Source: Thermodesulfovibrionales bacterium (lineage in GTDB: Bacteria; Nitrospirota; Thermodesulfovibrionia; Thermodesulfovibrionales; Dissulfurispiraceae). Taken from it: a stretch of DNA of 64,000 bases. Positions 1-8,035 of this stretch are shown here, one piece after another. The stretch spans positions 1 through 64,000 of the forward strand of contig JAGUWD010000028.1 in assembly GCA_020062545.1 (NCBI GenBank), written 5' to 3'. Under the pieces are notes generated by a model. That model worked only from the letters and a program-made list of their open reading frames with translations, did not search any database and was not told the origin of the DNA. The stretch's first letter is position 1. Every line of letters starts with the position of its first letter. Both the position numbers and the translations under genes were made by a program.

Positions 1-6
1 CATTGC

Positions 7-94
7 TGTCATTGCGAGGAGCAAAAGCGACGAAGCAATCTATAACGCATTGATTTTTATAAAGCGAGATTGCTTCGCTCTGCTCGCAATGACA
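7..94. repeat. REP-like imperfect palindrome
   Basis: Two arms of about 30 bases face each other: the left begins TGTCATTGCGAG and runs to GAAGCAATCT (7-41), and the right is its imperfect reverse complement (about 68-94), separated by an AT-rich spacer. The arms differ by small indels. No reading frame is present. The word TGTCATTGCGAG...GAAGCAATCT is one I know as a common dispersed intergenic repeat in many bacteria; that part is recollection, not a search. Only one copy is in this window. Confidence 0.7.
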
Positions 95-135
95 CTTTTC
101 AGGAGTCTCAAATTATGCGATTCAAATCTAAAAAT

Positions 136-188
136 TATATGTCAGGTGCTGCAAAAAGAGGAAGTCTTTGAGCAGTGCCTGACATATA
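136..188. repeat. Hairpin-forming inverted repeat
   Basis: An almost perfect inverted repeat pairs TATATGTCAGGTGCTGC (from 136) with GCAGTGCCTGACATATA (ending 188), with one mismatch in about 17 pairs around an 18-base spacer. It lies between the REP-like palindrome and the terminator of the khpA operon. It has no following T-tract in either direction, so it is unlikely to be an intrinsic terminator. A related string (TCTAAAAATATATGTCAG) recurs near 41270, between the RND permease and emrA genes. Confidence 0.6.
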
Positions 189-204
189 AAATCGCTCAAC
201 TTAG

Positions 205-236
205 GTAAAAAATAAAGGGCGTTCCGAAAAACGCCC
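205..236 (-). terminator. Rho-independent terminator of the trxA-ffh-rpsP-khpA operon
   Basis: Read on the minus strand, GGGCGTT (236-230) pairs perfectly with AACGCCC (223-217) around a six-base loop. A T-rich run (TTTATTTTTTACC) follows at once. It sits about 30 bases after the khpA stop codon, which places the operon end here. Confidence 0.85.
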
Positions 237-263
237 CCTCGAAAATTTTTATTTTGCCTGCTT

Positions 264-494
264 CTATTCCAATATCTCAAGTACACAGCGCTTGCCAACC
301 TTTGTGCCTGCAGCGCCGAGTATTGTCCTCATTGCACGGGCAGTCTTTCCCTGCTTGCCGATAACCTTTCCGAGATCGCCCTGAGATACCCTGAGTTCGT
401 AAACCGTTGTCCTCTCCCCTTCAACCTCGGTAACCTTCACATCATCAGGCCTATCAACAAGTGACTTAGCCATCGCCTCGATCAATGTCTTCAT
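264..494 (-). CDS. khpA: KH-domain RNA-binding protein KhpA (YlqC family)
   Basis: A 76-residue single KH-domain protein. The KH signature [12 protein letters not shown] lies at residues 42-53 with the GxxG loop (GKQG) at 46-49. Family members bind RNA and, in Firmicutes, act with KhpB (Jag) in post-transcriptional control of cell elongation. Here it is the last gene of a trxA-ffh-rpsP-khpA operon, the usual rpsP-khpA linkage. rimM, trmD and rplS, which commonly follow, are absent; a terminator comes directly after. The ATG is preceded by a GGTGG-type ribosome-binding site. Confidence 0.93.
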   Translation of the reverse strand: MKTLIEAMAKSLVDRPDDVKVTEVEGERTTVYELRVSQGDLGKVIGKQGKTARAMRTILGAAGTKVGKRCVLEILE

Positions 495-512
495 CTTTCC
501 ACCTCCATAAGT

Positions 513-560
513 AGATTTCAGATTTCAGATTTAATCATCAATCTGCAATCACAAATCATA
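513..560. repeat. Inverted-arm heptamer tract (unit GATTTCA)
   Basis: The left arm has three units of GATTTCA/GATTTAA. The right arm has imperfect units read in the opposite sense (AATCTGC, AATCACA, AATCATA). The tract fills the whole khpA-rpsP gap and its right end touches the rpsP stop codon. Confidence 0.55.
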
Positions 561-798
561 ATTGCATCTCTGCCTTTTGCAGAAGCTTCTTAACAGTGTC
601 TGTAGGCTGCGCACCACGCTCAATCCAGTATTTTGCCCTTTCTGAATCGACCTTTATCTCAGATGGTTCCTTCTTGGGGTCGTATGTTCCTATAATTTCT
701 ATGAACGGGCCATCCCTCCGTGTCCGCGAATCCGCCACAATAATCCTGTAAAACGGCTTCTTGTGAGCGCCCATTCGTGTCAATCTAATCTTTACCAA
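556..798 (-). CDS. rpsP: 30S ribosomal protein S16
   Basis: An 80-residue S16 protein of normal length, beginning [18 protein letters not shown] after the start residue. S16 is an assembly protein of the 30S body. I place the start at the TTG at 798-796 because a perfect GGAGGTGA Shine-Dalgarno (810-803) sits just before it and family members begin at this point. A longer in-frame extension to 825 would bury that Shine-Dalgarno inside the gene. It is the third gene of the trxA-ffh-rpsP-khpA operon. Confidence 0.95.
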   Translation of the reverse strand: MVKIRLTRMGAHKKPFYRIIVADSRTRRDGPFIEIIGTYDPKKEPSEIKVDSERAKYWIERGAQPTDTVKKLLQKAEMQL

Positions 799-871
799 AC
801 AATCACCTCCTACGATAAATTCCAAAAGAGTTAAATTTTAATATATTTTACCGGAATAATGCAATTACCTT

Positions 872-930
872 GTAGCTCATGGCTCATAGCTGATAGCTTA
901 TAAAAAACTATGAACTACGAGCTATAAGCT
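872..930. repeat. Inverted-arm heptamer tract (unit TAGCTCA)
   Basis: The left arm is four imperfect 7-base units (TAGCTCA, TGGCTCA, TAGCTGA, TAGCTTA). After a short A-rich spacer, a right arm (CTATGAA, CTACGAG, CTATAAG) reads the same units in reverse complement. It occupies the rpsP-ffh gap inside one operon and ends just before the ffh stop codon. The transcript could fold it into a long hairpin, but there is no T-tract, so I do not call it a terminator. Confidence 0.65.
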
Positions 931-2257
931 AAAAACCAAATTTTGGAAGCCTGAGCCCCTTCTTGCCCATTCCGCCCTTAAACATCTTCATCATCTTCTT
1001 CATTTCCAGATACTGCTTAATAAGCCTGTTCACATCGGTTACCGTTGTACCGCTCCCAATAGCGATCCTCTTACGTCTACTGCCGTTTATTATGTTGTGG
1101 TTCCCTCTCTCGCCTTTTGTCATCGAGCTGATAATAGCCTCTATCTTCACAAACTCCTTCTCATCCACCTTTATGTCTTTCATTGCCTTGCCCATTCCAG
1201 GTATCATGCCGAGAAGATTTTCGAGAGGTCCCATACTTCTGAGCTTCTTCAACTGATCCCTTAGGTCCTCGAAGGTAAAGCTCTCCTCCATTATCCTCTT
1301 ATGGAGCTTTTCCGCCTCTTTTTGGTCAAAGGACTTCTGCGCCTGCTCGATTAATGTGAGAACATCGCCCATGCCCAGTATCCTGTTGGCAATCCTGTCG
1401 GGATAGAAGGGCTCCAGCATGTCTATTTTTTCGCCGATTCCTATGAATTTTATGGGCTTGCCTGTAACATCCCTTATTGAAAGGGCAGCGCCGCCCCTTG
1501 CATCTCCGTCCATCTTTGTGAGGATAATACCGTCAAGACCTATCTGCTCATTAAAGCTTTTTGCCATATTAACCGCATCCTGACCTGTCATGGCATCGGC
1601 AACGAGCAGGACTTCCCTGGGATTTACCTTTGTTCTTACAGCCAGAAGCTCATTCATCAGTTCTTCGTCAATATGGAGTCTTCCAGCGGTATCGATAATT
1701 ACTATGTCCCTGCCTTCCATCCTTGCCTGCTTCACAGCACTCTCGCAGAGTGCAACAGGGTCTTGCGTCTCTTTTGAATAAAAAACAGGTATGTCTATCT
1801 GTTTGCCGAGGGTTATGAGCTGGTCGATTGCAGCAGGTCTTTTGAGGTCTGCTGCCACGAGCATCGGCCTTCTGCCCTCTTTTTTGAAAAATCTTGCCAG
1901 CTTTGAAGATGTGGTGGTCTTGCCCGATCCCTGAAGACCGACCATCATTATGACTGTGGGAGGATTAGGCGAAAGCTGTATCCTCTGGTTTGTAGTGCCA
2001 AGAAGTTCGCACAGCTCATCATGCACTATTTTTACAACCTGCTGTCCCGGGGAAAGGCTCTCCAGAACTTCTTTGCCCACTGCTCTTCCCCTGACACGCT
2101 GGACAAAGTCCTTCACAACCTTGAAGTTTACGTCAGCCTCGAGGAGGGCAAGCTTTATCTCCTTAAGGGCAACATCCACATCATCTTCCTTAAGCAGTCC
2201 TCTGCCCTTTAATTTTTTAAATATTGAATCCAGTTTATCGCTTAAACTCTCAAACAT
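929..2257 (-). CDS. ffh: Signal recognition particle GTPase Ffh (SRP54)
   Basis: A 442-residue complete Ffh, which with 4.5S RNA targets signal-sequence-bearing nascent chains to FtsY at the membrane. The N-domain helical bundle covers about residues 1-95. The GTPase G domain has its P-loop (GLQGSGKTT) near 107, DTAGR at 189-193 and [10 protein letters not shown] from 247. The methionine-rich M domain, from about 300, binds RNA and signal peptide and ends in [16 protein letters not shown]. It lies 8 bases downstream of trxA and upstream of rpsP, so the four genes are probably co-transcribed. Confidence 0.98.
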   Translation of the reverse strand: MFESLSDKLDSIFKKLKGRGLLKEDDVDVALKEIKLALLEADVNFKVVKDFVQRVRGRAVGKEVLESLSPGQQVVKIVHDELCELLGTTNQRIQLSPNPPTVIMMVGLQGSGKTTTSSKLARFFKKEGRRPMLVAADLKRPAAIDQLITLGKQIDIPVFYSKETQDPVALCESAVKQARMEGRDIVIIDTAGRLHIDEELMNELLAVRTKVNPREVLLVADAMTGQDAVNMAKSFNEQIGLDGIILTKMDGDARGGAALSIRDVTGKPIKFIGIGEKIDMLEPFYPDRIANRILGMGDVLTLIEQAQKSFDQKEAEKLHKRIMEESFTFEDLRDQLKKLRSMGPLENLLGMIPGMGKAMKDIKVDEKEFVKIEAIISSMTKGERGNHNIINGSRRKRIAIGSGTTVTDVNRLIKQYLEMKKMMKMFKGGMGKKGLRLPKFGF

Positions 2258-2265
2258 AAAAACAC

Positions 2266-2598
2266 TTAACTTCCGAGAAGCGCATCTATTTTTGCCTTGA
2301 GCTGGGGCTTTGGAACCGCTCCGACAATCTGGTCCACTTTCTGCCCGTCTTTAAAGAACATAATGGTCGGGATTCCCATTATCTTGTATTTGCTTGCAAC
2401 ATCGGGATTTTCGTCCGTATTCAGCTTTCCGACCTTTACCTTTCCCGCATACTCCTTTGCCAGTTCTTCAACTGTCGGTGCAATCATTTTGCAGGGTCCG
2501 CACCATACTGCCCAGAAGTCTACCATAACCAGACCATTGGCCTGTAAAACCTCCTTGTCCCATGCAGCAGTAGTAAGCTCAACAATGCCTTCTGCCAT
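2266..2598 (-). CDS. trxA: Thioredoxin
   Basis: A 110-residue thioredoxin with the active site WCGPC at 32-36 and the cis-proline in GIPT near 77. It is a cytoplasmic dithiol reductase serving ribonucleotide reductase, peroxiredoxins and other acceptors. It is the first gene of the trxA-ffh-rpsP-khpA operon, which is an unusual leader for ffh. The GAGGAGG Shine-Dalgarno lies a few bases before the ATG. A consensus promoter about 100 bases upstream and a repeat-rich leader are described separately. Confidence 0.96.
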   Translation of the reverse strand: MAEGIVELTTAAWDKEVLQANGLVMVDFWAVWCGPCKMIAPTVEELAKEYAGKVKVGKLNTDENPDVASKYKIMGIPTIMFFKDGQKVDQIVGAVPKPQLKAKIDALLGS

Positions 2599-2613
2599 AA
2601 AATCCTCCTCTTT

Positions 2614-2685
2614 TAGTTAATGAGTAAATGAGTGCATGAGTTACTCATTTACCCATCCACTCATTTACTTATTCACCCATGTATT
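2614..2685. repeat. Inverted-arm octamer tract in the trxA leader
   Basis: Units of 8 bases (GAGTAAAT, GAGTGCAT, then ACTCATTT, ACCCATCC, ACTCATTT, ACTTATTC) form two inverted arms with almost no spacer. The whole tract lies between the predicted trxA transcription start (about 2687) and the trxA Shine-Dalgarno, so it would form a hairpin in the 5' untranslated region. It differs from the other tracts in this window in having period 8 rather than 7. Confidence 0.65.
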
Positions 2686-2693
2686 ATTCACCA

Positions 2694-2723
2694 ATTATAT
2701 TTTCTATGTGAATATTTTGTCAA
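2694..2723 (-). promoter_or_regulatory. Consensus sigma-70 type promoter for trxA-ffh-rpsP-khpA
   Basis: On the minus strand TTGACA (2723-2718) is followed after 18 bases by TATAAT (2699-2694), both perfect consensus hexamers. The start of transcription would be near 2687, giving a leader of about 90 bases made largely of the octamer repeat. Confidence 0.8.
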
Positions 2724-2731
2724 TTTAGGTG

Positions 2732-2760
2732 TTGAAAAAATCCACACTTACAGATATATT
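2732..2760 (+). promoter_or_regulatory. Possible promoter of the response-regulator operon
   Basis: TTGAAA (2732-2737), a 17-base spacer and TATATT (2755-2760) precede the response regulator. Transcription would begin at about 2766-2768, essentially on the ATG, and no Shine-Dalgarno is visible. The messenger could therefore be leaderless, or the true promoter lies further left inside the divergent trxA control region. Confidence 0.45.
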
Positions 2761-2765
2761 TAAAC

Positions 2766-3290
2766 ATGGCCATATCGTGCAAATACAAAGTCCTTATAGT
2801 CGATGACGAGCCCATGACAAGAGACCTCATCTCTTCCATACTATCTTCTAAGGGTCATACATGTGTAACTGCATCAGATGGAGTCGAAGCACTGGATAAA
2901 GCCAACGAAGGCACTTTTGATGCAGTCGTTACCGACATTGTCATGCCCAATATGGACGGCATCACCCTTACAAAAGAACTATTAAAACGAAACCCTTCCA
3001 TTCCCGTAATGGTAATAACAGGATTTACGGATGAGCATTATTATGAGGAGTCCATAAATGCAGGCGCCACCGATTTTATAAACAAACCCTTTTCCATTGC
3101 CGAATTTTTAGCCCGTTTTCACAGGATGATGCGCGACCATGAAACAATCTGTGAAATAAAAAAACGGGAACAGGAAATAGAAAAAATAGGCGCTGAAATG
3201 ATAGCAGGCATACAGCATGACTCTACTGCAAGGATTGAAGCCCTCAAAAAAGAGATAGAAGAGCTTAAAAAAGGATTGAAGACTTCATAA
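2766..3290 (+). CDS. Response regulator: receiver domain with C-terminal coiled coil
   Basis: A 174-residue protein. The receiver domain (about 8-125) has the acidic pair in VDDEP (D13-D14), the phosphoacceptor Asp in TDIVMP (D57), the switch Thr in ITGF (T85) and the conserved Lys in NKPF (K107). There is no DNA-binding or enzymatic output domain; residues 130-174 are charged and heptad-like, so output is probably by protein contact. It lies 6 bases before a histidine kinase gene and is its likely partner. No Shine-Dalgarno is obvious before the ATG. Confidence 0.9.
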   Translation: MAISCKYKVLIVDDEPMTRDLISSILSSKGHTCVTASDGVEALDKANEGTFDAVVTDIVMPNMDGITLTKELLKRNPSIPVMVITGFTDEHYYEESINAGATDFINKPFSIAEFLARFHRMMRDHETICEIKKREQEIEKIGAEMIAGIQHDSTARIEALKKEIEELKKGLKTS

Positions 3291-3296
3291 TCAAAA

Positions 3297-5192
3297 ATGC
3301 AGAATATTAAATTCGGCCTTGCATACAAGATCAGCCTTCTCGTAACTATAGGCATTGTCTTTACAGGCATAGCCCTCAATATCATATTCAGAAATTATTA
3401 CATACATGATGAAATAAAGCATATCGAAGATCAGGTTATGACAATATCAAGACTGACATCCCAGCAATTTGCCCCGCATATCCTCAAAAAAGAATCTAAG
3501 GCACTGCATGAAAATATCGTGGGAAACATAGCCACTATCAAACACATCTCTGACATGCAAGTATATGACAGGGATGGTTATCTCATTTGCGATAAACACG
3601 GCATACAAAAAAAGCAGCCTACGGATAAATTAATACAAAAGGGAATTGAATTAACATCCATGCTGCACAGGTGGGAAGGCTATAAATTCAAGCATTTCGA
3701 ACCTATCATCGAAAAAGGAGGGGCGATGGGCTTCCTGTATATCGAATACAATGCCGATTTCCTTCCCAAATACATAGCAAACCGGAGGAACTTTTTCGCA
3801 ACCCTGACAGGAATTTTAACACTGGTTTTCATAGGGATAGCGATCATTATTTCGAGAAAGATCACAAGGCCGTTAGAGGTGATTACAAACGCATCAAAAA
3901 GAGTTGCAGACGGCGATCTCTCCGTGTCTGTGCCTGTGAAATCAAAAGATGAATTGGGAATTTTTGCCGAGAACTTTAATTACATGGTAGAAAGCCTTAA
4001 ATCAGCAAAATCAGAATTGGAAAATTACACAAAAAACCTCGAACATGTCATAAGCCTCAGGACAGAAAGACTGAACAATGCCCTTAAAGAACTGCAACAG
4101 GAAAAAGAGTTCATAGAGAAACTCCTGTCTACCATTGGAGCAACCATAGCCGTGCTCGACCGTGAAGGAAAGATAATAAAGGTCAACAGGGCATGGGAAG
4201 ACCTGAGGGGATTCGCAGAATGGGAGGTCAAGGGGAAATATATATGGGAACTCATGCCACCGGGTTCTGCCAGTATGGCGGAAATGATGCTGGAGGAGAT
4301 GCTCGTATATAAAGCTCCAATAACCTTTAAAATTAAAGTACTGACAAAAGGCGGGGAAGAGAAGATCTTGCTTGCAAACAATGCAGTCATTATCGATGAA
4401 AACAATGAGGTAAAATATATCATAGCCACAGGCATCGATATCACAGAAAAAGAATTCCTCGAAGAGCATCTCATGGAGTCGCAGAAACTCCAGTCAATAG
4501 CCACCCTCATAACAGGACTCTCCCATAACTTCAACAATATCCTCGTTGGTGTTGTAGGATATGCAGGGCTGCTGAGGCTAAAGCTATCCTCCATAGACCA
4601 TAAGGATATAAACGAATTATTAAAATATGTGGACACTATCGAAGACTCTGCAAACAAGGCATCTGAACTCATAATACACCTTACCGCATTCTCGAAAAAA
4701 GCAGAATTCAGGACAGAAGAGATAAGCATGAATGACGTTGTCATGGATGTCATAAATATGATCGAACCTACATTCCCAAAATTCATTTCTATAGAGTCGC
4801 ATCTTCAGGACAACCTCTATAAGATAACTGCGGACAGGAACAAAATTCATCAGGCCATCCTGAATATCTGCCTCAATGCGCGTGATGCCATGCCCGAAGG
4901 TGGCACGTTGAAAATAGAAACATTTAATAAGGATATTGTGAAGCCGGAGCACGTATTACAGCATCCAGGCAAATATGTTGTGACCAGGATAAGCGACACA
5001 GGGCAGGGAATGGATGAGGAGACAAAGAACAGGATATTCGAGCCATTCTTTACGACAAAGGGACTTCTCCATCACACAGGTCTTGGACTTTCCATAGCAT
5101 ACAACACCATTAAAAACCACAGCGGCTATATTACTGTAGAAAGCGAAGTCGGCAAAGGGACTGCATTTACAATATTCCTGCCGGTGAAATAA
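3297..5192 (+). CDS. Membrane sensor histidine kinase (HAMP-PAS-HisKA-HATPase)
   Basis: A 631-residue kinase. TM1 is at about 10-31, a periplasmic sensing region of about 130 residues follows, then TM2 (about 167-186), HAMP (187-240), a coiled linker and one PAS domain (about 275-390). The phosphoacceptor is H410 in GLSHNFNNIL, the NtrB/AtoS-like H-box. The catalytic domain has the N box (NICLNARDAMPEGG), DTGQGMDEE and TGLGLSIAYN. The ligand is unknown. Its close coupling to the upstream receiver protein suggests a two-gene phosphorelay. A 64-residue membrane protein follows 8 bases after the stop. Confidence 0.93.
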   Translation: MQNIKFGLAYKISLLVTIGIVFTGIALNIIFRNYYIHDEIKHIEDQVMTISRLTSQQFAPHILKKESKALHENIVGNIATIKHISDMQVYDRDGYLICDKHGIQKKQPTDKLIQKGIELTSMLHRWEGYKFKHFEPIIEKGGAMGFLYIEYNADFLPKYIANRRNFFATLTGILTLVFIGIAIIISRKITRPLEVITNASKRVADGDLSVSVPVKSKDELGIFAENFNYMVESLKSAKSELENYTKNLEHVISLRTERLNNALKELQQEKEFIEKLLSTIGATIAVLDREGKIIKVNRAWEDLRGFAEWEVKGKYIWELMPPGSASMAEMMLEEMLVYKAPITFKIKVLTKGGEEKILLANNAVIIDENNEVKYIIATGIDITEKEFLEEHLMESQKLQSIATLITGLSHNFNNILVGVVGYAGLLRLKLSSIDHKDINELLKYVDTIEDSANKASELIIHLTAFSKKAEFRTEEISMNDVVMDVINMIEPTFPKFISIESHLQDNLYKITADRNKIHQAILNICLNARDAMPEGGTLKIETFNKDIVKPEHVLQHPGKYVVTRISDTGQGMDEETKNRIFEPFFTTKGLLHHTGLGLSIAYNTIKNHSGYITVESEVGKGTAFTIFLPVK

Positions 5193-5200
5193 AATATTGC

Positions 5201-5395
5201 ATGGTTAGAATCGTTACACAGATACTCATGGGGCTGATGCTTTTGTTCGGCGTGGTCACCCTCACACCTAAAATGTTATTTCACTTCAGGAACAAAAATA
5301 TGCCGAGGGCGCTATACTTCCTGCTCATCTGGCTTATTTCCCTATCCTTTTCGGTTGCGGCATTTTATTATGCATATGCAGGATTAACAGAATAA
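5201..5395 (+). CDS. Small membrane protein of unknown function
   Basis: A 64-residue protein with two predicted membrane helices (about 4-24 and 38-60) separated by a short basic loop (KMLFHFRNKNMPR). I do not recognise a family. It is placed 8 bases after the histidine kinase, in the same direction, which suggests co-expression and possibly a role at the kinase's membrane module. The latter is only inference from position. Confidence 0.6.
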   Translation: MVRIVTQILMGLMLLFGVVTLTPKMLFHFRNKNMPRALYFLLIWLISLSFSVAAFYYAYAGLTE

Positions 5396-5421
5396 AATGC
5401 CAAACATCTTCATCGGATTAT

Positions 5422-6279
5422 TTAACCTTGCTGCTGTTGCTGCTGCTGCCTGTATAGAATCATGTATTCCTTTTCGAGGTCCTCGTACTGTTTCTGCATA
5501 TCTTCAAACACTTTGGTCTTTTCCTGTAATTTATCTTCAAACTCCTTTAGCCTTGCGGTTAACTCCTCTTTTTCATGCATTATCTCGCCTAATTTTTCAT
5601 CATACCGGCCTTCGTCTATTATCTCGCTCTTCTCTGCCTCCTCCCATATCTGCTTCAATTCGCCTTCCCATAACCTGAATTTCTCGGCAAGGGTCTCGTT
5701 CTCTTTAGCAAGGATTTCTATATATGAACTCAGTTCATTATTATTATTCTCAAATGTCTCCATGGTCTCTGCAAGCCCTTTGTTTTCCGCAGATTCCCCC
5801 AGCAGTTTAACAAATCTGTCTTTCAACCCCTGATACCCTTCCTGAACAGTATTTAGCTTCCGCTGGGCGCCTTCGAGTATGTCTTTGTAACACATCAGGT
5901 CAATGATCTTGCCCTTCTGGAAATTTATTATGCGCTGCAGCTTATTAATCTTGCCTACCAGAGAACTTTCATCTGAGGTCTCATCCACAGCCGCAGAAGG
6001 CTGCGGCACTTCAAACATCTCTGCTGCAGCAGGCTGTTCTTCAGGCATTTTCAGCGGCACTTCCTTCACTTCTTGTACTTCTTGTGCCGGCTGAGGCACT
6101 GCCTTCTGGATATCCTGTCCTTCCATGCTGCTTCTCATATCCGACAGTTCCTTGAGGGCCTTCTGGTACAGTCTTTTATGCTTCCTGTTTCTTGTAAAGA
6201 GATACACTGCTGTTATCAGCAGTACTAACGAAACCTCGCCGAGCAGCAAAAGATAGAGGACATCGATAGTTATCGTCAT
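5422..6279 (-). CDS. Membrane-anchored coiled-coil protein with polyglutamine tail
   Basis: A 285-residue protein. One N-terminal membrane helix (about 7-29) is followed by a basic stop-transfer patch (RNRKHKR), a Pro/Glu-rich linker (about 55-95) and a long charged coiled coil (about 105-275). It ends in seven consecutive glutamines and a glycine, encoded by mixed CAA/CAG codons. I do not recognise the family. Its ATG overlaps the stop of the VWA gene by four bases (ATGA), so the two are translationally coupled and may work as a pair in the envelope. The CAG/CAA run could vary in length between strains. Confidence 0.75.
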   Translation of the reverse strand: MTITIDVLYLLLLGEVSLVLLITAVYLFTRNRKHKRLYQKALKELSDMRSSMEGQDIQKAVPQPAQEVQEVKEVPLKMPEEQPAAAEMFEVPQPSAAVDETSDESSLVGKINKLQRIINFQKGKIIDLMCYKDILEGAQRKLNTVQEGYQGLKDRFVKLLGESAENKGLAETMETFENNNNELSSYIEILAKENETLAEKFRLWEGELKQIWEEAEKSEIIDEGRYDEKLGEIMHEKEELTARLKEFEDKLQEKTKVFEDMQKQYEDLEKEYMILYRQQQQQQQG

Positions 6280-7757
6280 TTTTTAGTTCCTTTCTTTTTC
6301 ACTCCCGTCCTGGATTTTACAGCTATCTTTTTTATAAGGAGAATTATAGCAACTGCACTTGCCAGTGACAAATTTATAATACCGAATTTCATAAGCACAG
6401 AATTCCAATCAGCCTTTTTTGTTCCATCCTTCTTTGCAGATGCTTTTTTCTCGATATTCTGCAGAGTGGCTTCCGCTGCCTTGAATTGCAAAACCCTCTC
6501 CCTCTTGAATGTCTTGCCTTCTGCAACTATTTTGATGCTATACTCGCCGGCAGTATTGACTGCAAATATAGCGGAGTATTTACCATCTCCCTGCTTGTCA
6601 TCACCGGACTTCCCGCTATCCAGAAGGTCGAGTTTTGTAACCTTGCCGTCAGGGGCAGTGGCTTCGGCAGAGAATAACACCTGCTCAAGGAAATCCTTTT
6701 CTGTTATTATATCCCCCTCCCTTTGTAGCCATGCATCAATCTTTATGGAGTCGCCTTTATTTACAAAGTTCCTATCAAAGGATGTCTTAAGACCGAGGTC
6801 CGTTATGACAAATACCTTATTGCCTTCCTTTGTGCTCAGCTTTACCTTCCATTTGCCCACAGCAGGCTCTTTAATGGTAATCATATCGAATGCCTTAGTC
6901 TCATACCACTGGATGTTCTTACCGTACTTCGTCGGCGTATGTTTCACCTTTGTCGGATCTATGAGTGTAGTAGATGTGCCCGGCTGCTTGGTGATGAGCA
7001 GAATTGCCTCACTTATGTCCTTGTCGATATTGAAGGCATCGTCTTCCAATGGTATCGTATCCGGGGACTTAATCTTCTCGAATATTGATGCAAAAATAAC
7101 ATGGAGGTCTTTATCGGCTTTTGCAAGCCTGAAAAAGCCTCCTGTTGCCTTTGCCATGTCTTCAAGGAGCTTCATGTCAGACATCTCTGTAAAGGCTATG
7201 GAATAAAGCCTTATGCCGGACTTTGCCACTTCGGGCAGAAGTTTTGATAATTCTGCAAGGGCTGCTTCGTCCCTTTCCTTTGATCCCAGAGCGAGCTTTC
7301 CGTCGGACATGAGAATAAGAATCCTGTTCTTCCTGCCGGATGCTTTAAGCTCATCGAATCCCTTCTTTACAGCATCAGTGATGTTTGTAGAAAATTCCTT
7401 TGATGTTATTTTGTTGATGGCGCCGAAAAGGCTTTCACGGCTCTTCTTTGTATTTTCGGTAAGAGGAGCCAATACCTTCGCAGAATCTCCAAATCCTATA
7501 ATTCCTATGCGGTCATCCTTTCCGAGGAGGGATATAAAAAGTCTCGCCGCCGGCTTCCTGTAACTTTCCGGGTCTGTTTTTTTCATGCTCCCGGAGCAGT
7601 CCATCAAAACAATGATATCAAAACCTTCTTTATTTGGGTTCTGTTCAGAAATCTTCCGGGGCTCTTTCTTATCGGGAAAGGCATTATCAGCAGCAAACAC
7701 CATAGATGACAGGAATGCAAAAATAAAGGCACATATGAGCGCACTTGATTTTTTCAT
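6276..7757 (-). CDS. Exported VWA-domain protein with C-terminal membrane anchor
   Basis: A 493-residue protein. A signal peptide (about 1-22, ending VFAA) precedes a von Willebrand factor A domain (about 45-230). Its metal-ion adhesion motif DCSGS (53-57) is intact, and the supporting Thr (NITDA) and Asp (SDGK) are present. A region of about 200 residues resembling beta-sandwich repeats follows, then one membrane helix near 455-477 and a basic tail. VWA domains typically bind protein partners through a metal ion. It is the first gene of a two-gene operon with the coiled-coil protein. Confidence 0.85.
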   Translation of the reverse strand: MKKSSALICAFIFAFLSSMVFAADNAFPDKKEPRKISEQNPNKEGFDIIVLMDCSGSMKKTDPESYRKPAARLFISLLGKDDRIGIIGFGDSAKVLAPLTENTKKSRESLFGAINKITSKEFSTNITDAVKKGFDELKASGRKNRILILMSDGKLALGSKERDEAALAELSKLLPEVAKSGIRLYSIAFTEMSDMKLLEDMAKATGGFFRLAKADKDLHVIFASIFEKIKSPDTIPLEDDAFNIDKDISEAILLITKQPGTSTTLIDPTKVKHTPTKYGKNIQWYETKAFDMITIKEPAVGKWKVKLSTKEGNKVFVITDLGLKTSFDRNFVNKGDSIKIDAWLQREGDIITEKDFLEQVLFSAEATAPDGKVTKLDLLDSGKSGDDKQGDGKYSAIFAVNTAGEYSIKIVAEGKTFKRERVLQFKAAEATLQNIEKKASAKKDGTKKADWNSVLMKFGIINLSLASAVAIILLIKKIAVKSRTGVKKKGTKK

Positions 7758-7800
7758 GGTTATTTTTTTATCGGAATTTTTATATAGAACTATAGCATAA

Positions 7801-7865
7801 ATAGCTCATAGTTCATAGCTAATGGTTCTTTTTTATAAGCATCCATGAGCTATCAGCCATCATCT
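7801..7865. repeat. Inverted-arm heptamer tract (unit TAGCTCA)
   Basis: The left arm is TAGCTCA, TAGTTCA, TAGCTAA; a T-rich spacer follows, then a right arm (CATGAGC, TATCAGC, CATCATC) in the opposite sense. The unit is nearly the one at 872-930. It lies between the VWA gene's 5' end and the 3' end of the tRNA-Ser gene. Confidence 0.6.
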
Positions 7866-7869
7866 AATT

Positions 7870-7959
7870 TGGCGGAGGGGGAGGGATTCGAACCCTCGGT
7901 GGAGTTGCCCCCACAACGATTTTCGAGACCGTCCCATTCAACCACTCTGGCACCCCTCC
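7870..7959 (-). tRNA. tRNA-Ser (anticodon CGA)
   Basis: A 90-base tRNA with an encoded CCA end. The 7-bp acceptor stem GGAGGGG pairs with CCCCTCC. The seven-base anticodon loop CTCGAAA gives anticodon CGA, reading UCG. A long variable arm (GTGGGGGCAACTCCAC) is typical of class II tRNA-Ser, and the T-loop is GGTTCGAATCC. All four arms can be drawn by hand. Confidence 0.95.
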
Positions 7960-8035
7960 AAAAATACATATTAGTTTAAACCAATTCGCTGTAATTAAGG
8001 AATACCGCTTTTGCCATACTATCACTCAGGTTTTT

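Noticed and set aside
872-930. Hairpin between rpsP and ffh as an intrinsic terminator
   Set aside because: No T-tract follows in the direction of transcription, and rpsP downstream has no promoter of its own; treated as a repeat.
4025-4786. Long open frame (253 codons) antisense to the histidine kinase
   Set aside because: It lies fully within a kinase gene whose domains are all recognisable on the other strand, has no Shine-Dalgarno and a low-complexity Ser/Met-rich translation.
6466-7206. 246-codon frame antisense to the VWA gene
   Set aside because: Shadow of the VWA reading frame; the translation has no recognisable motif and the sense protein is convincing.
7870-7959. tRNA-Ser as an integration site for the neighbouring genes
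   Set aside because: No integrase, no duplicated tRNA 3' end nearby, and the flanking genes are ordinary.
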